NCBI GenBank assembly: GCA_009760885.1
Contig: CM019702.1
Location: 48,633,925-48,697,924 of the forward strand
Source: Achatina immaculata
Lineage: Eukaryota; Mollusca; Gastropoda; Stylommatophora; Achatinidae
DNA: 64,000 nucleotides
Direction: 5' to 3'
Below, piece by piece: positions 1-10,340 of this stretch. The position numbers and the translations under genes are program-made. The notes beneath the pieces are model-generated. The model had not been told where the DNA came from. It made no database searches and saw only the letters and a list, made by a program, of their open reading frames with translations. Positions within the stretch are counted from its first letter, which is position 1; the number at the start of each line of letters is the position of its first letter.

Positions 1-520
1 CGCAGCGGCTTGGTAAACGAACATGTGTTTCAGGAAGCGGCAGATTTATCCTCGGCACAGACATTTGGCATGTTTGTAGATGGTTCAGAGATCAGGCCGG
101 CATCGATAAAGTGCAGAGATTCGTCAGATTTCTATGTGTGACGCAGAGACTTGATAGTTTTATTCGGGTATATGGTGCAGAAACTCAACGCCTGTATAAA
201 TGATGCTGAAACCCAACAGGCATATATATATATATTGTTGAGTAGAGACTCAACAAACATGTCGTGTGGAAATTCAGTAGATTTATATATAGTGCATAGA
301 CCTGGCAAACCTATTTATGGTTAAGGCACTCGGCAAAAATTTATAAATGATGCAGAGACTCAGAAAACTTGTAAGTGACACAGAAACTCAGCAAACTTCT
401 GTGTTTGACATGGAGAGTTGTCAGGTTTATATAAAGTACAGAGATTGAACAAACTCATTTATGATTAAGAGATTCAGACAGATACATATGCTGTAGAGAC
501 TCCACAAAGTTGTATAAGAG
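1..520. repeat. Degenerate ~32-bp tandem repeat
   Basis: The stretch is built from diverged units of about 30-35 bases. Each has a core like gcagagactcagcaaac followed by a T/A-rich spacer (tttatataaatgat). I count roughly 14 recognisable cores, for example near 110, 143, 176, 245, 353, 389 and 494. No open frame of note runs through it. It looks like an old minisatellite; the left edge is cut by the window. Confidence 0.6.
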
Positions 521-701
521 AAACTGCTGTGAGTTTCGGTTACATTATTGAAAAACAATATGCAACATCTTCATAAATTATTGGCCGTTTCTCGTGGCTG
601 CGTGTATGTCCTGATTTTCCCAGGCTGCGCCATTGTTGTCTAACACACTCCTTCTTCGGCAGCCTGGGTGACCTCGTGTTATCGATAATGGGGGCACTTA
701 C

Positions 702-791
702 CTGGGCGTCTATGTCCGAGCGCCTACTGGAGAAAAAGTTCCACATTCTTGTATTAAAACCACATGAATCACACGCAGAATCATGGAACAT
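702..791 (-). CDS. Candidate first coding exon of an unrecognised gene running off the left edge
   Basis: On the minus strand an open frame starts at an ATG at 791 (context ttacaccATG) and runs 30 codons to a strong donor (CAG|gtaagt at 696-701), ending in phase 0. The peptide begins MFHDSACDSC and ends SSRRSDIDAQ. The frame stays open upstream of the ATG to about 960, so a longer start is possible but has no ATG. A perfect RFX-type palindrome lies about 190 bases upstream. I do not recognise the protein. The next exon must be at lower coordinates or outside the window; 1-520 is repeat. The call rests on start, donor and promoter motif together and could be a chance open frame. Confidence 0.33.
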
Positions 792-979
792 GGTGTAATC
801 TACATCATTTTCACAGGGGAACCCCAGTCTCTGTAATGAAAATAAGCACAATCGTTCACGCACTCGGACAGAGGCACAGACGCCTTCCGTACTGTCTGCA
901 ATCTTCGACCGAAAGTCCCATAAATGATTATTTAGTGCAACCCATTGCACCCATCTTTCAAACAGAGGTCATTCTGAAT

Positions 980-993
980 GTTGCTATAGCAAC
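980..993. promoter_or_regulatory. RFX X-box palindrome
   Basis: GTTGCTATAGCAAC is a perfect 14-base palindrome that fits the RFX transcription-factor X-box (GTTRCC/T half-sites on both strands). X-boxes typically sit within a few hundred bases upstream of ciliary genes in animals. Here it lies about 190 bases upstream of the candidate minus-strand first exon. The palindrome is seen; the promoter role is inferred. Confidence 0.45.
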
Positions 994-1061
994 CCCGAAC
1001 ACGATAATGAGCGCTCTGAATTTGCCACACGCAAACTGGAAGTAAAAGATCTTGTATTGGT

Positions 1062-1341
1062 TTGTTCTGTCTTCTATCTCTCTAGAATTGCGAGCTGATG
1101 TTCTTTGCAGCCGCTGTTATGAAGATGTTGAGGCATAGTGTTGTGGGGATGTGAGAGTGGAGCCTGCTAAAGAAGTACTACACGCCTCGCATCTTTTAGC
1201 TCCAGTCATGGACTGAAAAAAAAAATAGCCGCCATAGTCCGCTCCAAACCCGACACGACGACGTTGTGTCTCCGCATCCTCACAGCATCTACTGCAAAGA
1301 ACACCCAGTTCGCAGTTCTATGGAGATAGAAGACAGGACAA
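1062..1341. mobile_element. Foldback MITE-like element, copy 1
   Basis: The left arm (TTGTTCTGTCTTCTATCTC, then ..AGAATTGCGAGCTG.. and GTTCTTTGCAG) and the reverse complement of the right arm (TTGTCCTGTCTTCTATCTC, ..AGAACTGCGAACTG.., GTTCTTTGCAG) match over more than 60 bases. Pairing continues weakly inward, so most of the 280 bases could fold into one hairpin around an A-run near 1215. It has no coding capacity. A diverged copy lies near 22005 in the opposite orientation. No clear target duplication was found. Confidence 0.65.
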
Positions 1342-1849
1342 GATAAGACGACAGGTCCTATTTCTTGCTGTTATTTCTGCCTGCTTCTTCATATCATTAT
1401 TCTTATAACTCATTGAGCGGTTTCTGTCATGGTTTCCTGGCGGATCCCCGGATTACTTTTATCTAGACCCGCTTGTCAGAGCTGGTCATGATGCTGTCCC
1501 ACTTTCGTGTGGCGAAGTTGGAAATGTAACTGTTTTCAGGAGCTTTAGGACCAACTGCGTTCTCCTCAGATATTAAGCAGAGTCGCAGATTTCTTCACTC
1601 AGTCTACAGCGTTAGAAAATCAATGTTAGAACGCTACATTAAAAAAAAAAAAAAGAAAGAACAGCCTCGATATTAGCAGTCATAGCCGTGCCTCAAATTT
1701 GTATCCAAGTTGCTTTATATCATCGTATCACTGTTATACAGTGTGCCTTTAATTCAACATCGCTGTGTTTCATTTCTCGTATAATATTTTTTTTCAAATC
1801 TATCTACTCTGAAACCATGTGTGTACAACGTTCAAGGATGACAGCTTTA
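1342..1849. other. Unannotated spacer
   Basis: No supported gene, repeat family or structured element seen; includes an A-run near 1640. Confidence 0.5.
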
Positions 1850-2000
1850 TGCCCACAGACGTTTCAAACTGCGAGGGACACATGCCATCCAAAACTACAC
1901 CAACAAAGAAGCACGGAGACGCGTCCATTGGCCCTTTTGAAATGACACAAGAAGCCAAACTGTACAGCTCTGTGCAGGAATTACAAATAAAATTTTTTCC
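1850..2000 (+). pseudogene. LINE C-terminal fragment (zinc-finger tail domain)
   Basis: Frames read in succession resemble the end of a LINE polyprotein: PQTFQTARDT (compare PQTVEHILQN in the better copy at 60.3 kb), then EMTQEAKLYSSVQELQ (compare ETTKEDKLYGSIHELQ). A frame change separates the two parts, so it is dead. Confidence 0.5.
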
Positions 2001-2728
2001 AAGAAACAGAACAGAAAATACAATCTGGCATATGTGTACAAAGAGGAAGAAGATTTTGTCCTCTCATGTGACGTTTCTTTCTACGTTTATGAGGTTTATT
2101 GTCGTAATCTTCCGTGCCAAACTATGACAGAACATTCACTATCAAAATCACGTCTTTACGTATGATTTTTATGCCTAATTAGTCAACATTGTAATAAGTG
2201 GCAGGCCTAATTAGCTTTAAATAAACAAAAGAAAAAGCACACGTGGTCAAATATAAATTGTTTGCACTTCGGAAGTTCCATGTCAACAGTGCTATTGAAA
2301 CAGTCAGTTAAATTAGAAATGACATTTTCGTGAAAATAAAACTGACAAAGCTACAACTGGCACGGTTAATCGAAGGTGATGTGTTAACGTAAAAATGAAA
2401 CAGCAAATCCAAGTTTGTTTTGGAGTTGTTTTTTTTCCCAACAGAGGCAAATAATAGACAGATGCAATCACGTCTCTATATTTACTCTGAAGTAAAGATC
2501 TGGAGAGAACATGCCAAATGAGAGGGGGAAATTCAGCCGGTGGGTCGCTTCGGGGTCCAGAGAGCAAAGAGTGGACCTGAAGGCATTTAACTCTTTCATT
2601 GCTGAATTAGTTTCCATGGCGTCCCAGAATAGCTTTTGTTGAGAAATGTGGGTAGAAGGAAACTGCAAGGAAGTTTATCTATAATGTAAAACGTGGGTTG
2701 GGTCAGAAACAGCGATCTCGTTAGGATT

Positions 2729-2730
<2 letters not shown>
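2001..2730. other. Unannotated AT-rich spacer
   Basis: No coding region or repeat family that I can support. Confidence 0.5.
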
Positions 2731-2763
<33 letters not shown>

Positions 2764-2764
2764 G
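2731..2764. repeat. (TTG)n microsatellite
   Basis: About 11 uninterrupted TTG triplets. Confidence 0.9.
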
Positions 2765-3195
2765 AAACCGGTACAGCTGTATCTGTCTTTTACCTTGCAT
2801 GAACTACTTTCCAAATTACCAGTTTTGTCAATACAACATTCGATACTCTAAACTTTTTTTTAATTAAAAAAAAACACTTTGCACATATCAACGGGAATTA
2901 AATGATGGTGTCATTTGTTTCCTTACTTTGTCGGTGAGATTTATTCTTGACAAAGTGCTCTCATGCTGAACCAACGTCAGAACTGTCTTATTCTTCTCTG
3001 TTGATCAAATTTAGCATCATCAGTCTACTTGCCTGATTATCCAGTTTCATTGGTTACTTTTTACTAGATTTTTTGATAATATAAACCGGTTATGATAACC
3101 GACTACCCACAAAAGTTTCGGTTTTTCTTTGCTTTTCTTTTTTTTTTTTCCTTCTGTAATTTACCGACAATTTGCCGGTTAAGGCGATCGCTGAT
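2764..3195 (+). repeat. Dispersed repeat R1, copy 1
   Basis: Contains three blocks that recur in the same order at 53085-53965: gaaaccggtacagct..., a cctgattatcc block, and an ataatataaaccg block followed by ttcggtttttc, tctgtaatttaccg and ggttaa..cgatc. Not coding. Class unknown. Confidence 0.6.
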
Positions 3196-3840
3196 TAGAA
3201 ATATGATACTTTTCGTTTTATTTATACTTCGCCTCAATATAGTTGATTTACATACGAGTGCAAGTTTTACCGACTTTGCCAGTGTTTTCCTGGCCAGATT
3301 CCAGCCAGAGATCCCGGGAGAGAATATCGCTTTATTAATTTGGATTTACCAGTCTTTCACAGTTTTTCGCATTTTTGCGTTTGAGAGATTCCACTTATAA
3401 CCTTTTTCTAGAAGTGCGTAATAAACTCATTTCGTTTGTGGAAGTTTTAAAAAATACTGGTACATTCGGGGCGAGACATACCTACGTCATTACTTGACTA
3501 TTACTTTTAACCATACCTTAACCTGACATTGAGAAGGTCAAATCTTAAACATTTTTTTCAAAAACTGACTCAAGGAACCAGAGACTGGTAGATTTCTTAT
3601 TGGAGAACAGATTTCGTAATTTTGTTACCGATAACAACTTTTCAGATTTTTAAAAAATTGTTAAAAGTAACATAATTATCTTATATTTCGCTACCGGATT
3701 TAATGGCTCCTCTTGTAAGCATAGTTCGTGAGCTAAAGTCAGAAATATAAAAGTATGTTTCGTGGATTTTATAGCAGTTTGTAAACTATTGTTAGACCTC
3801 GATAATTGCTTGGTGAGTATCTAGAAACTCTTTCTTTCCT
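3196..3840. other. Unannotated AT-rich spacer
   Basis: No gene or repeat family supported. Confidence 0.5.
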
Positions 3841-3844
3841 TTGC

Positions 3845-3971
3845 AACTGTCGTCTGTCTGTTTGCCTGCCTGCCTGATTGCTTTCTGTCTGCTTGCATGC
3901 CTATCTGTCTGCCTGTCTATCTGTCTATTTCTGTCTGCCTATCCATTTGTCTGTACGTATCTATCTATCTA

Positions 3972-4007
<36 letters not shown>

Positions 4008-4275
4008 CATCTGTCTGTATGTTTCTATATACCTGGCCGTCTGTGTGTGTGTCTGCCTGTCTGTCTTTTTTATGTGCCTGTCTGTCTATCAATTTATACA
4101 TCTGTCTCTGTCTGCCAGTCCGTTTGCCTGCTTTCTTGTCTGTCTGTCTATCTGTCTGTCTGTCTACATCCTGCTTGCCTGTCTGTCCGTCTGTCTGCTT
4201 CCCTGTCTTTCTGCCTGCAAGTATGTCTGCTTGTCTGACTACCCGCCTGCCTGCTTGTTTGTCTGTCTTCTCTGA
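3845..4275. repeat. (TCTG)n/(TCTA)n compound microsatellite
   Basis: Long tract of TCTG, CCTG and TCTA tetranucleotides. It gives long Cys/Leu/Ser-rich frames in all three forward phases, which are translation artefacts. Confidence 0.95.
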
Positions 4276-4504
4276 TTATCGCCGTTTCTAGAATTTTAAA
4301 ATAGACTCTCATTTGTCACGACCACTTTCTGTTCATCAAAACATACAAATCATCCCCTTCTTCTTTCTTTCTCATACACATAGACGCAGGTGTTTCACAC
4401 AGGAGAAATTGTCTAAAATTTTGCAGTTTTTCAGTGCCACCAAAGCAGCTAAATTTCTTTCCTCCGAAAATGTTGGCTGAAACAGCGAGTTAATTATAAC
4501 TATA

Positions 4505-4645
4505 TACAATTTTCTAAAGAGGACGGTGTTAAGAGAGGCCAGTTTAGTAGGCATAAAATCCCTTGATGAGGTTGAAAAGCTCGCCGAAAACAGGAAAACT
4601 TGGCGAACAGTATGTGACGTTTAACGGCACGGGAAGGATGTAAGA
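4505..4645 (+). mobile_element. LINE family C, 3' tail fragment
   Basis: Plus-strand tail of the family best seen at 44.95-46.25 kb: gaggccagtttagtaggcat, ccttgatgaggttgaaaagc, and a terminal aacggcacgggaaggatgtaag. Heavily 5'-truncated. Confidence 0.65.
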
Positions 4646-4975
4646 TGTTGGATATACAACTTTAAACTGATATGTCAATTCATCGTTTTTCTGTCAGACT
4701 CTAGATTCCCACCACGTCTAGTTTGAATTGTTCGTCTGTCGTTTCTCTGTCAGACTCTAGCTTCCCAACACGTCTAGTTTGACTTTTTCTTCGTAGTTTG
4801 TCGGACAGTACATTCCACAACATCCAAGCTGTCCGTTCTTCTTTTGTCTGTCGTAAGATAGCCTCTACTGCATCACACGGTGAGAGTAAAGGATGGGGGC
4901 AAGTTGCTAAATTATTTCACTTCATTGCCCAAGTGTACGTTTACATGGACGTGCAGTGAGCAGACTTTTTTTAAA
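4646..4975. repeat. Spacer with a two-copy ~60-bp direct repeat
   Basis: The block tctgtcagactctag-ttccca-cacgtctagtttga occurs near 4690 and again near 4750. Nothing else supported; a run of about 18 G follows at 4976. Confidence 0.5.
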
Positions 4976-5159
4976 GGGGGGGGGGGGGGGGGGACGGGAC
5001 CTTGTCATTGGATTTTTTAATAGTAATTATTAATACAATTCGTGGCATTTTTTTTTTTTGCTTTGTTTTATTTTATCAGATTGTTGCTGTGGTTCGTGGG
5101 ATAGTAAAGTATGATAATTAAAATAAATTTTTATTTAGTCCTCCGTCAGCTTTCAACTG

Positions 5160-5760
5160 GTTAAACTTGATAATCATTCATTCATTCACTCATTTGCATG
5201 TCCCTTGCGGAACTTTGCCTCCCAAACAGCAGTCCTGTAGGCCTCTCGGTTGTGAGCAAGATGACCTGCTGCTGCTGCGTCCATTTGTAGATCGTCAACG
5301 ATTTCTTGCAGCCATCTTCATTTTGGCCTTCCTCTTTTTCTTTTTCCCATTATGTATCCTTCCAATATGGTCTTCTCTAAATTATCGTGACGTTTAATGT
5401 GTCCAAAATATTTAAGTTTTCTCTCTTTAATCCTCTTTACTAGCCAGCCTTCTTCAATATTAAGCTCTTGTAGTATAGATATATTTGTTCTTTTTTGTGT
5501 CCACGATATTTGGAGAACTCTTCTGTAGCATTTATATTCAAAGGCATTTATGTGTTTCTCAGCTGTTTTGTTAAGTGTCCACGTCTCACAGGCATATGTT
5601 GCGATGGGAAATATGCATGACCTTAAAAATCTTATTTTTGTAATTCTGTCTGCTCCTCTCCACAGATTCTTTATTTGTTTTACTTTCTGAAGAGCAATAG
5701 ATTACCTCCTTTTAATTTCCCTCATTATATCTCCATTATTAGTTAGCAGTGATCCAAGAT
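5160..5760 (-). mobile_element. LINE family G, 5'-truncated copy
   Basis: Minus-strand copy of the LINE seen at 58.6-60.8 kb (minus) and 26.3-26.8 kb (plus). The reverse-strand frames contain TWTLNKTAEKHI, the KYFGH-type block, and GRPK before a non-coding tail that ends in (ATGA)n at 5178-5190. It lies in the intron before the terminal exon at 5849. Interrupted frames; inactive. Confidence 0.75.
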
Positions 5761-5848
5761 ATTCAAAACTCTCCACTTCTTCCAATTTTTCTCATAAACT
5801 TGATAATAGGTACAAAAATTAATCATTTTCTCTCTGTCTCTTCTCCAG

Positions 5849-5989
5849 ACCTTCAAGTTCCAGAAAAAGGAACTTATGGTGGCTTATGTAGCAACTGGCT
5901 CCAAAAGGGCCGTGGAAACCCGACTTCTCAGCTTCCTCAGCTACAACAACTACCACCTGCCGATGTATGCCAAGCCTGGAATGGTGTAG
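5849..5989 (+). CDS. Terminal coding exon of an unrecognised gene
   Basis: A strong polypyrimidine tract and acceptor (ctgtctcttctccag) end at 5848. The exon then reads 46 codons to TAG, beginning TFKFQKKELMVAY and ending NNYHLPMYAKPGMV. Composition (K, E, Y, balanced codons) looks like real protein, unlike the surrounding AT-rich DNA. Phase 0 at the junction is assumed from this frame being the only sensible one. An AATAAA follows 222 bases after the stop. The preceding intron contains LINE G debris, and no upstream exon was found to position 1, so the rest of the gene may lie left of the window. I do not recognise the family. Confidence 0.6.
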   Translation, partial: TFKFQKKELMVAYVATGSKRAVETRLLSFLSYNNYHLPMYAKPGMV

Positions 5990-6210
5990 GTTGAGAGCGT
6001 AGGAAGAGTGCTGCGTGCCGCACGGGCAAATCCTGGAAGGGTTCCACTGCAAAATTTCTCGGGAAAGTGGAAGCCGGCAAGTGTAATAGGTTTTCTCCTT
6101 TCATTGTTAGTGTCCCTTATAATATAGGCAGAGTTCATTCATTGTTAGCATAGATGTTAACGATGATTAATGTGATGCTGTGTGTTAAAAATATATAAAG
6201 CAAGCACTTA

Positions 6211-6216
6211 AATAAA
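6211..6216 (+). terminator. PolyA signal for the terminal exon at 5849
   Basis: AATAAA on the plus strand, 222 bases after the stop codon. Cleavage would be expected near 6230, giving a 3' UTR of about 240 bases. Confidence 0.6.
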
Positions 6217-6244
6217 CAACATTCATTTTTCAAGTGTGTTACGA

Positions 6245-6420
6245 ACAAGGGCCGTATCGAATTGTTCTATTTCTTAAATAGAATGTATAAACTAGGAAAA
6301 AATGTAGGAACAGCTTTATTACTTAACGACTACAAAGTTGTGACGTTTCGGCGTGAGCCTTAATCATACAAAAACATACAGGACGAAGAAATAGAGAGAG
6401 GTGATAAAGTATAGACTCAC
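6245..6420 (-). mobile_element. Penelope-like element 3' end fragment
   Basis: The block gtgacgtttcggcgtgagcc (6339-6358) is the reverse complement of the ggctcacgccgaaa block at 39920-39935 in the larger Penelope-like copy. The rest is diverged and non-coding. Confidence 0.45.
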
Positions 6421-6479
6421 ATGAATATTATTAAAATTTATATAAAATATTTCTTAAATATTCCAATACAAATTGCTTC

Positions 6480-6892
6480 AATGACCTACATGCTCCACTG
6501 AACAAAATACGAGTAACCTGCACTTACCTACATGCTCCACGGAACAAAATACGAGTAACCTGCACTTAACTACATGCTCCACGGAACAAAATACGAGTAA
6601 CCTGCACTTAACTACATGCTCTACGGAACAAAATACGAGTAACCTGCACTTAACTACATGCTCTACGGAACAAAATACGAGTAACCTGCACTTAAATACA
6701 TGCTCCACGGAACAAAATACGAGTAGGCTGCACTTAACTACATGCTCCACGGAACAAAATACGAGTAACCTGCACTTAACTACATGCTCCACGGAACAAA
6801 ATACGAGTAGGCTGCACTTAACTACATGCTCCACGGAACAAAATACGAGTAACCTGCACTTAACTACATGCTCCACGGAACAAAATGCAGGT
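6480..6892. repeat. 42-bp tandem repeat, about 10 copies
   Basis: Unit acttaactacatgctccacg followed by gaacaaaatacgagtaacctgc. Copies differ by a few substitutions (aacc/aggc, ctcc/ctct). Because 42 is a multiple of 3, the minus strand shows an artefactual repeat frame (KCRLLVFCSVEHVV). Confidence 0.95.
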
Positions 6893-6943
6893 AGTATACT
6901 ACTCTGACGATTATATTCTCTTTGACCAGCTGTTCTCAGTGTC

Positions 6944-7085
6944 CCAGGCCCCAATCCTTTCTCTTCAACCGAGGCTGTCCCAGGCCCCAATCCTTTCTCT
7001 TCAACCGAGGCTGTCCCAGGCCCCAATCCTTTCTCTTCAACCGAGGCTGCCCCAGGCCCCAATCCTTTCTCTTCAACCGAGGCTG
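6944..7085. repeat. 36-bp tandem repeat, about 4 copies
   Basis: Unit ctgtcccaggccccaatcct then ttctcttcaaccgagg. It directly follows the 42-bp array. Open in several frames because 36 is a multiple of 3. Confidence 0.95.
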
Positions 7086-7099
7086 CCCCAGATCCTCCC

Positions 7100-8765
7100 C
7101 TATATATTAAACCATCACGCGGACAGGATGTCCACTTTTATGCCTTCTTTAACGGTGGTAATTATTCAAATATATTGATTTTCTTGAAAAAAAAAGTCCT
7201 CCCCTTGGACTTGAAATTCTTCCGCCGGGAAGTCGCCTGTCTCCCTGCTGAGAGTCACTGTCTTGGAGATTGATGATGGAAAGATTCCGCTGTTAAAAAC
7301 TTTATGTATTCATCGTAGCATGTGTTTCTAGACCTCCACAAATGCCGCTTAAAGTCATATTTAAAAATTCTGGGGTTTGTTAAATCTCACGCTAGACGTA
7401 GCTTTCATCATCATCCTGTTCCGTGTGCCAGGGACATTTCCCCACAGGGATATACCGTACATTCTGCCCGGGCAAACGTATGCCTGATTTTGTCCACACG
7501 TCCACCTTGTCACTTCATACGGCCAAATTATTTTCATTTTCTGAAGCTCACATTTTTCGTTAGTTCTTTTTTTTATTATCTTTTTTTTCATAATTATTTA
7601 CCTTATTTTCTGTCCTCGAAATAAATGTTATTCTTTTTGTACATCTGCGTTGTAATGGTCGAAATTGTCTCGTCCATTTTTAATGACCATGTTTCTGTAA
7701 CATTGATGAACATGCAAAGTATAAAATCTTTAACTGTTTCGTTTACTTGTCTCGGAGGTATCGATCTTTCTCGTTTTGTAGAAGGGCCATTTAGTCGCTT
7801 CTGTTCTGCAGGTAATTTCTGTTTTGGCTTTCTCCATGCTCTGATATACCGTGTCTCCGATATTGTACCTTTGTTGTTGTTGTTGTTTTGGTTTATTTGA
7901 TTCAGCTTTTCTCAGTTTTTTTTTTTTAAAGGTAATGATACCTCTTTCATTCTTTTCATTTTTTTTTGTTTCGTCGCTGATTGTGAGAACTTGTCATGTT
8001 TTAAATGTTTATTTCTCCCGGCCGTATTTTTTTTCCTATGAATCTTTTGTTATTTCCAGGAACTCTTCCAATAATATCAGAAATAATTTGCCCCTTAACG
8101 TATCAGAACCCTTTCTGGGTTTAGAACAGCCCAAATTGTTTAGCCCAAAATGAATTTGCTGTGTTTACTGCTGTCTTACCCGTAGAATCTGATTTACAGA
8201 CACGGCCTGCGAGAGAATTTTTTTTAACCGGTACTAAATTCAAACACCCCCACCCCACCCGCACCCTCGTATCTAATCTGTTGGAGGCATCTGCTGGTAT
8301 GGTTAGAAAAGTTATCCTCAGCCATATTCCTACAGTACTAGTTGTTTTTTTTTTCAAGAATAAAAATCTTAGAGCTCATCCATGAAAATAAAGTAGTGGA
8401 TAAATACTCAATGGCGCCCTCATATCGTCTGCCGAGATGAGCTTCCGGTCTTGATTGCCACTAACGATGTGTACACGGTGTCTTTGAGCATATTTACTCT
8501 ACGTTATTTTACTCTATTATCGGTACGTACGTCCGCTATGTAGTTCGTTTCTCTCTGGTTTCAAAGCTCTAGGTAACTTATATGGCTGAATGATAAGACT
8601 GGTAGTCTCAGGGCTGTGATCAGTACGCAGCAAAAAACTCTTAGTGTTTAGCGTTTCTGTTTCGTTGAGTAATTTAGCCTTAACGTGAATTGTTGCGTAA
8701 TAATCTAAGAATTCATAGGAAAAAATGTTCTTACGCTTAATAATGAAAGATTGTTGTTAGAATCA
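7100..8765. other. Unannotated AT-rich spacer
   Basis: Poly-T runs and a short (TTG)n near 7871. No gene, LINE or SINE similarity seen. Confidence 0.5.
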
Positions 8766-8769
8766 TCAT

Positions 8770-8897
8770 CAGTCCTCTATACTCCTAGTGGAGCATAAGG
8801 CTTCAACAAAGGTTCTCCAGCCAGTCCTGTCTTGAACGATCGGGATACATCAGACCATGTCTTTCTCGCTTTCTTTAGTTCTTCCTGTATTGTGCGT
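8770..8897 (-). mobile_element. LINE family B, 3' tail fragment
   Basis: Matches the minus-strand tail at 21447-21700 (gagcataaggcttcaacaaa, ggttctccag..agt, ttctttagttcttcctg). The encoded end (RRTIQEELKKARKTW) is a typical LINE C-terminus. It is joined at about 8898 to the start of LINE A in the opposite orientation. Confidence 0.7.
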
Positions 8898-9782
8898 CTA
8901 GCCCCAGAGGAGTGGAAAACTGGGCTTATAGTAAAACTACCAAAGAAGGGTGACCTCAGAGATTGCGGGAACTGGAGAGGCATTACCCAACTGCCACTCA
9001 CCAGTAAAGTATTTTGCAGAATAATCATCAACAAAATTGTACCAACACTTGAGGGAAAACTTCGGAAAGAGCAGGCAGGATTTAGGAAAGGAAGAGCATG
9101 CATAGACCACATATTTGTACTTAGACAAATATTAGAACAGGCAAATGAGTGGCATAGCACAACATATGCATTATTCATAGATTTTGAGAAAGCCTTTGAC
9201 AGTGTCAACAGAGATGCACTATGGAAAATCCTAAGATGGCATGGCCTCCCCCATAAAATAGTTAATGTAATCAAAGCCCTATACGAGGGTTTTCAGTGCA
9301 AAGTTATCTATGGAGAACATACCTCCAGCAGCTTTAGGGTACAAACAGGAGTGAAACAGGGATGTGTACTATCACCAACATTATTTATCTTGGCAGTAGA
9401 CTGGTTAATGAAGGAGGCAACATCAGACAAACGCAGAGGATTACACTGGACCCTTGACACAGTGCTGGAGGACCTTGACTTTGCGGACGACATTTGTCTA
9501 TTATCAAGCAGTCACAAAGATATGCAAGAGAAAATAAACAAGCTAACTCAGAATGCAAACAACATAGGACTAAAGATCAACGTAGGAAAGACAAAGTTAA
9601 TGAAACAAAATGTGAACAACAGAAATGTACTCAGAGTAGATAACAAGTTAGTGGAGGAGGTCAACGAATTTGTATACCTTAGCAGCAGAGTAGTAGAAAA
9701 TGGAGACAGCACAGAGGACATCAACAGCAGACTTACTAGAGCAAACCAGGCTTTTGCAATGCTGCAGACTTTATGGAAATAA
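8898..9782 (+). pseudogene. LINE A reverse transcriptase, first frame
   Basis: Continuous frame covering the fingers and palm with FADD active site, ending at TAA inside tggaaataaaaaa. It belongs to the element above; listed because it is the longest intact retroelement frame here. It has no start of its own because the element is truncated. Confidence 0.8.
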
Positions 9783-10253
9783 AAAAAAACTAAGTATAAA
9801 TATGAAAATCAGGATATTTAATAGTAATGTTCTAAGTGTACTACTGTATGGAAGTGAATGCTGGAAAATCACCAAAACCATAGAAAACAAGTTGAATTCT
9901 TTCCAGACTAAATGTTTACGAAGAATTAGAAAAATATTTTGGCCAAACACCATAAGAAATAACATCTTATTAGCAGAAATGCAGATGAAACCACTGACAA
10001 CAATTATTGAGGAAAGACGCTGGCGATGGTTGGGACATGTGCTCCGAATGACTGACAACTCACTACCAAAAATAGCACTAAGATGGACACCACAGGGGAA
10101 CAGAAGTAAGGGTAGACCAAAAGAGACATGGAGAAGAACAACAGAAAGGATGTTGAGCAATAGAGGGCTTACCTGGGCAAGAGCAGAAAAAAAAGGCGAA
10201 GGACAGGCATTTGTGGAAAACCCTTGCGGAAGCCCCATGTGCCCTGGGCACTT
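9783..10253 (+). pseudogene. LINE A C-terminal region, second frame
   Basis: Continues the polyprotein after the A-run: NMKIRIFNSNVLSVLLYGSE, RRWRWLGHVLRMTD, GNRSKGRPKETWRR. These are the thumb and C-terminal blocks usual in RTE-like elements. Separated from the RT core by a one-base phase change plus stop. Confidence 0.75.
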
Positions 10254-10265
10254 AAGGTTCAGAGA

Positions 10266-10340
10266 GAGAGATATATATATATATATATATATATAGTGGT
10301 GTGAATGATGACCTGGTTAGCTGAATGCGAGATTTCCTCG
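10266..10340 (+). mobile_element. (GA)n(TA)n tail plus SINE-head sequence
   Basis: After LINE A comes agagagaga and (TA)n, then gaatgatgacctggttagct, a tRNA-derived SINE head (A-box-like TGGTTAGCTGA). The same arrangement follows LINE A copy 2 near 23280-23311. Confidence 0.6.

Larger units (their letters stand above)
8898..10265 (+). mobile_element. LINE family A (RTE-like), 5'-truncated copy 1
   Basis: Reverse-transcriptase domain of a non-LTR retrotransposon, the best preserved in the window. Visible blocks: EEWKTGLIVKLPKKG (about 8905), QAGFRKGRACIDHI, YALFIDFEKAFDSVN (about 9165), GVKQGCVLSPTLF, and the catalytic DFADD (about 9476-9490). A TAA and frame change occur at the A-run 9780-9790. 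The thumb and C-terminal region then continue in another frame (SVLLYGSECWKI; RRWRWLGHVLRM; GRPKETWRR) to 10250. The endonuclease is missing through 5' truncation. The 3' end runs into (GA)n(TA)n. The RTE-like clade is my judgement from the thumb motifs. A second copy is at 23312-24245. Confidence 0.88.

Noticed and set aside
3841..4291. Three long overlapping Cys/Leu/Ser-rich open frames
   Set aside because: They are translations of a TCTG/TCTA microsatellite in all three phases.
6480..6892. CRISPR-like regular array
   Set aside because: Contiguous tandem repeat without unique spacers, in a eukaryotic genome.
6478..7062. 194-codon minus-strand open frame with 14-residue repeats
   Set aside because: Pure read-through of the 42-bp and 36-bp tandem arrays, no start context or flanking coding signal.
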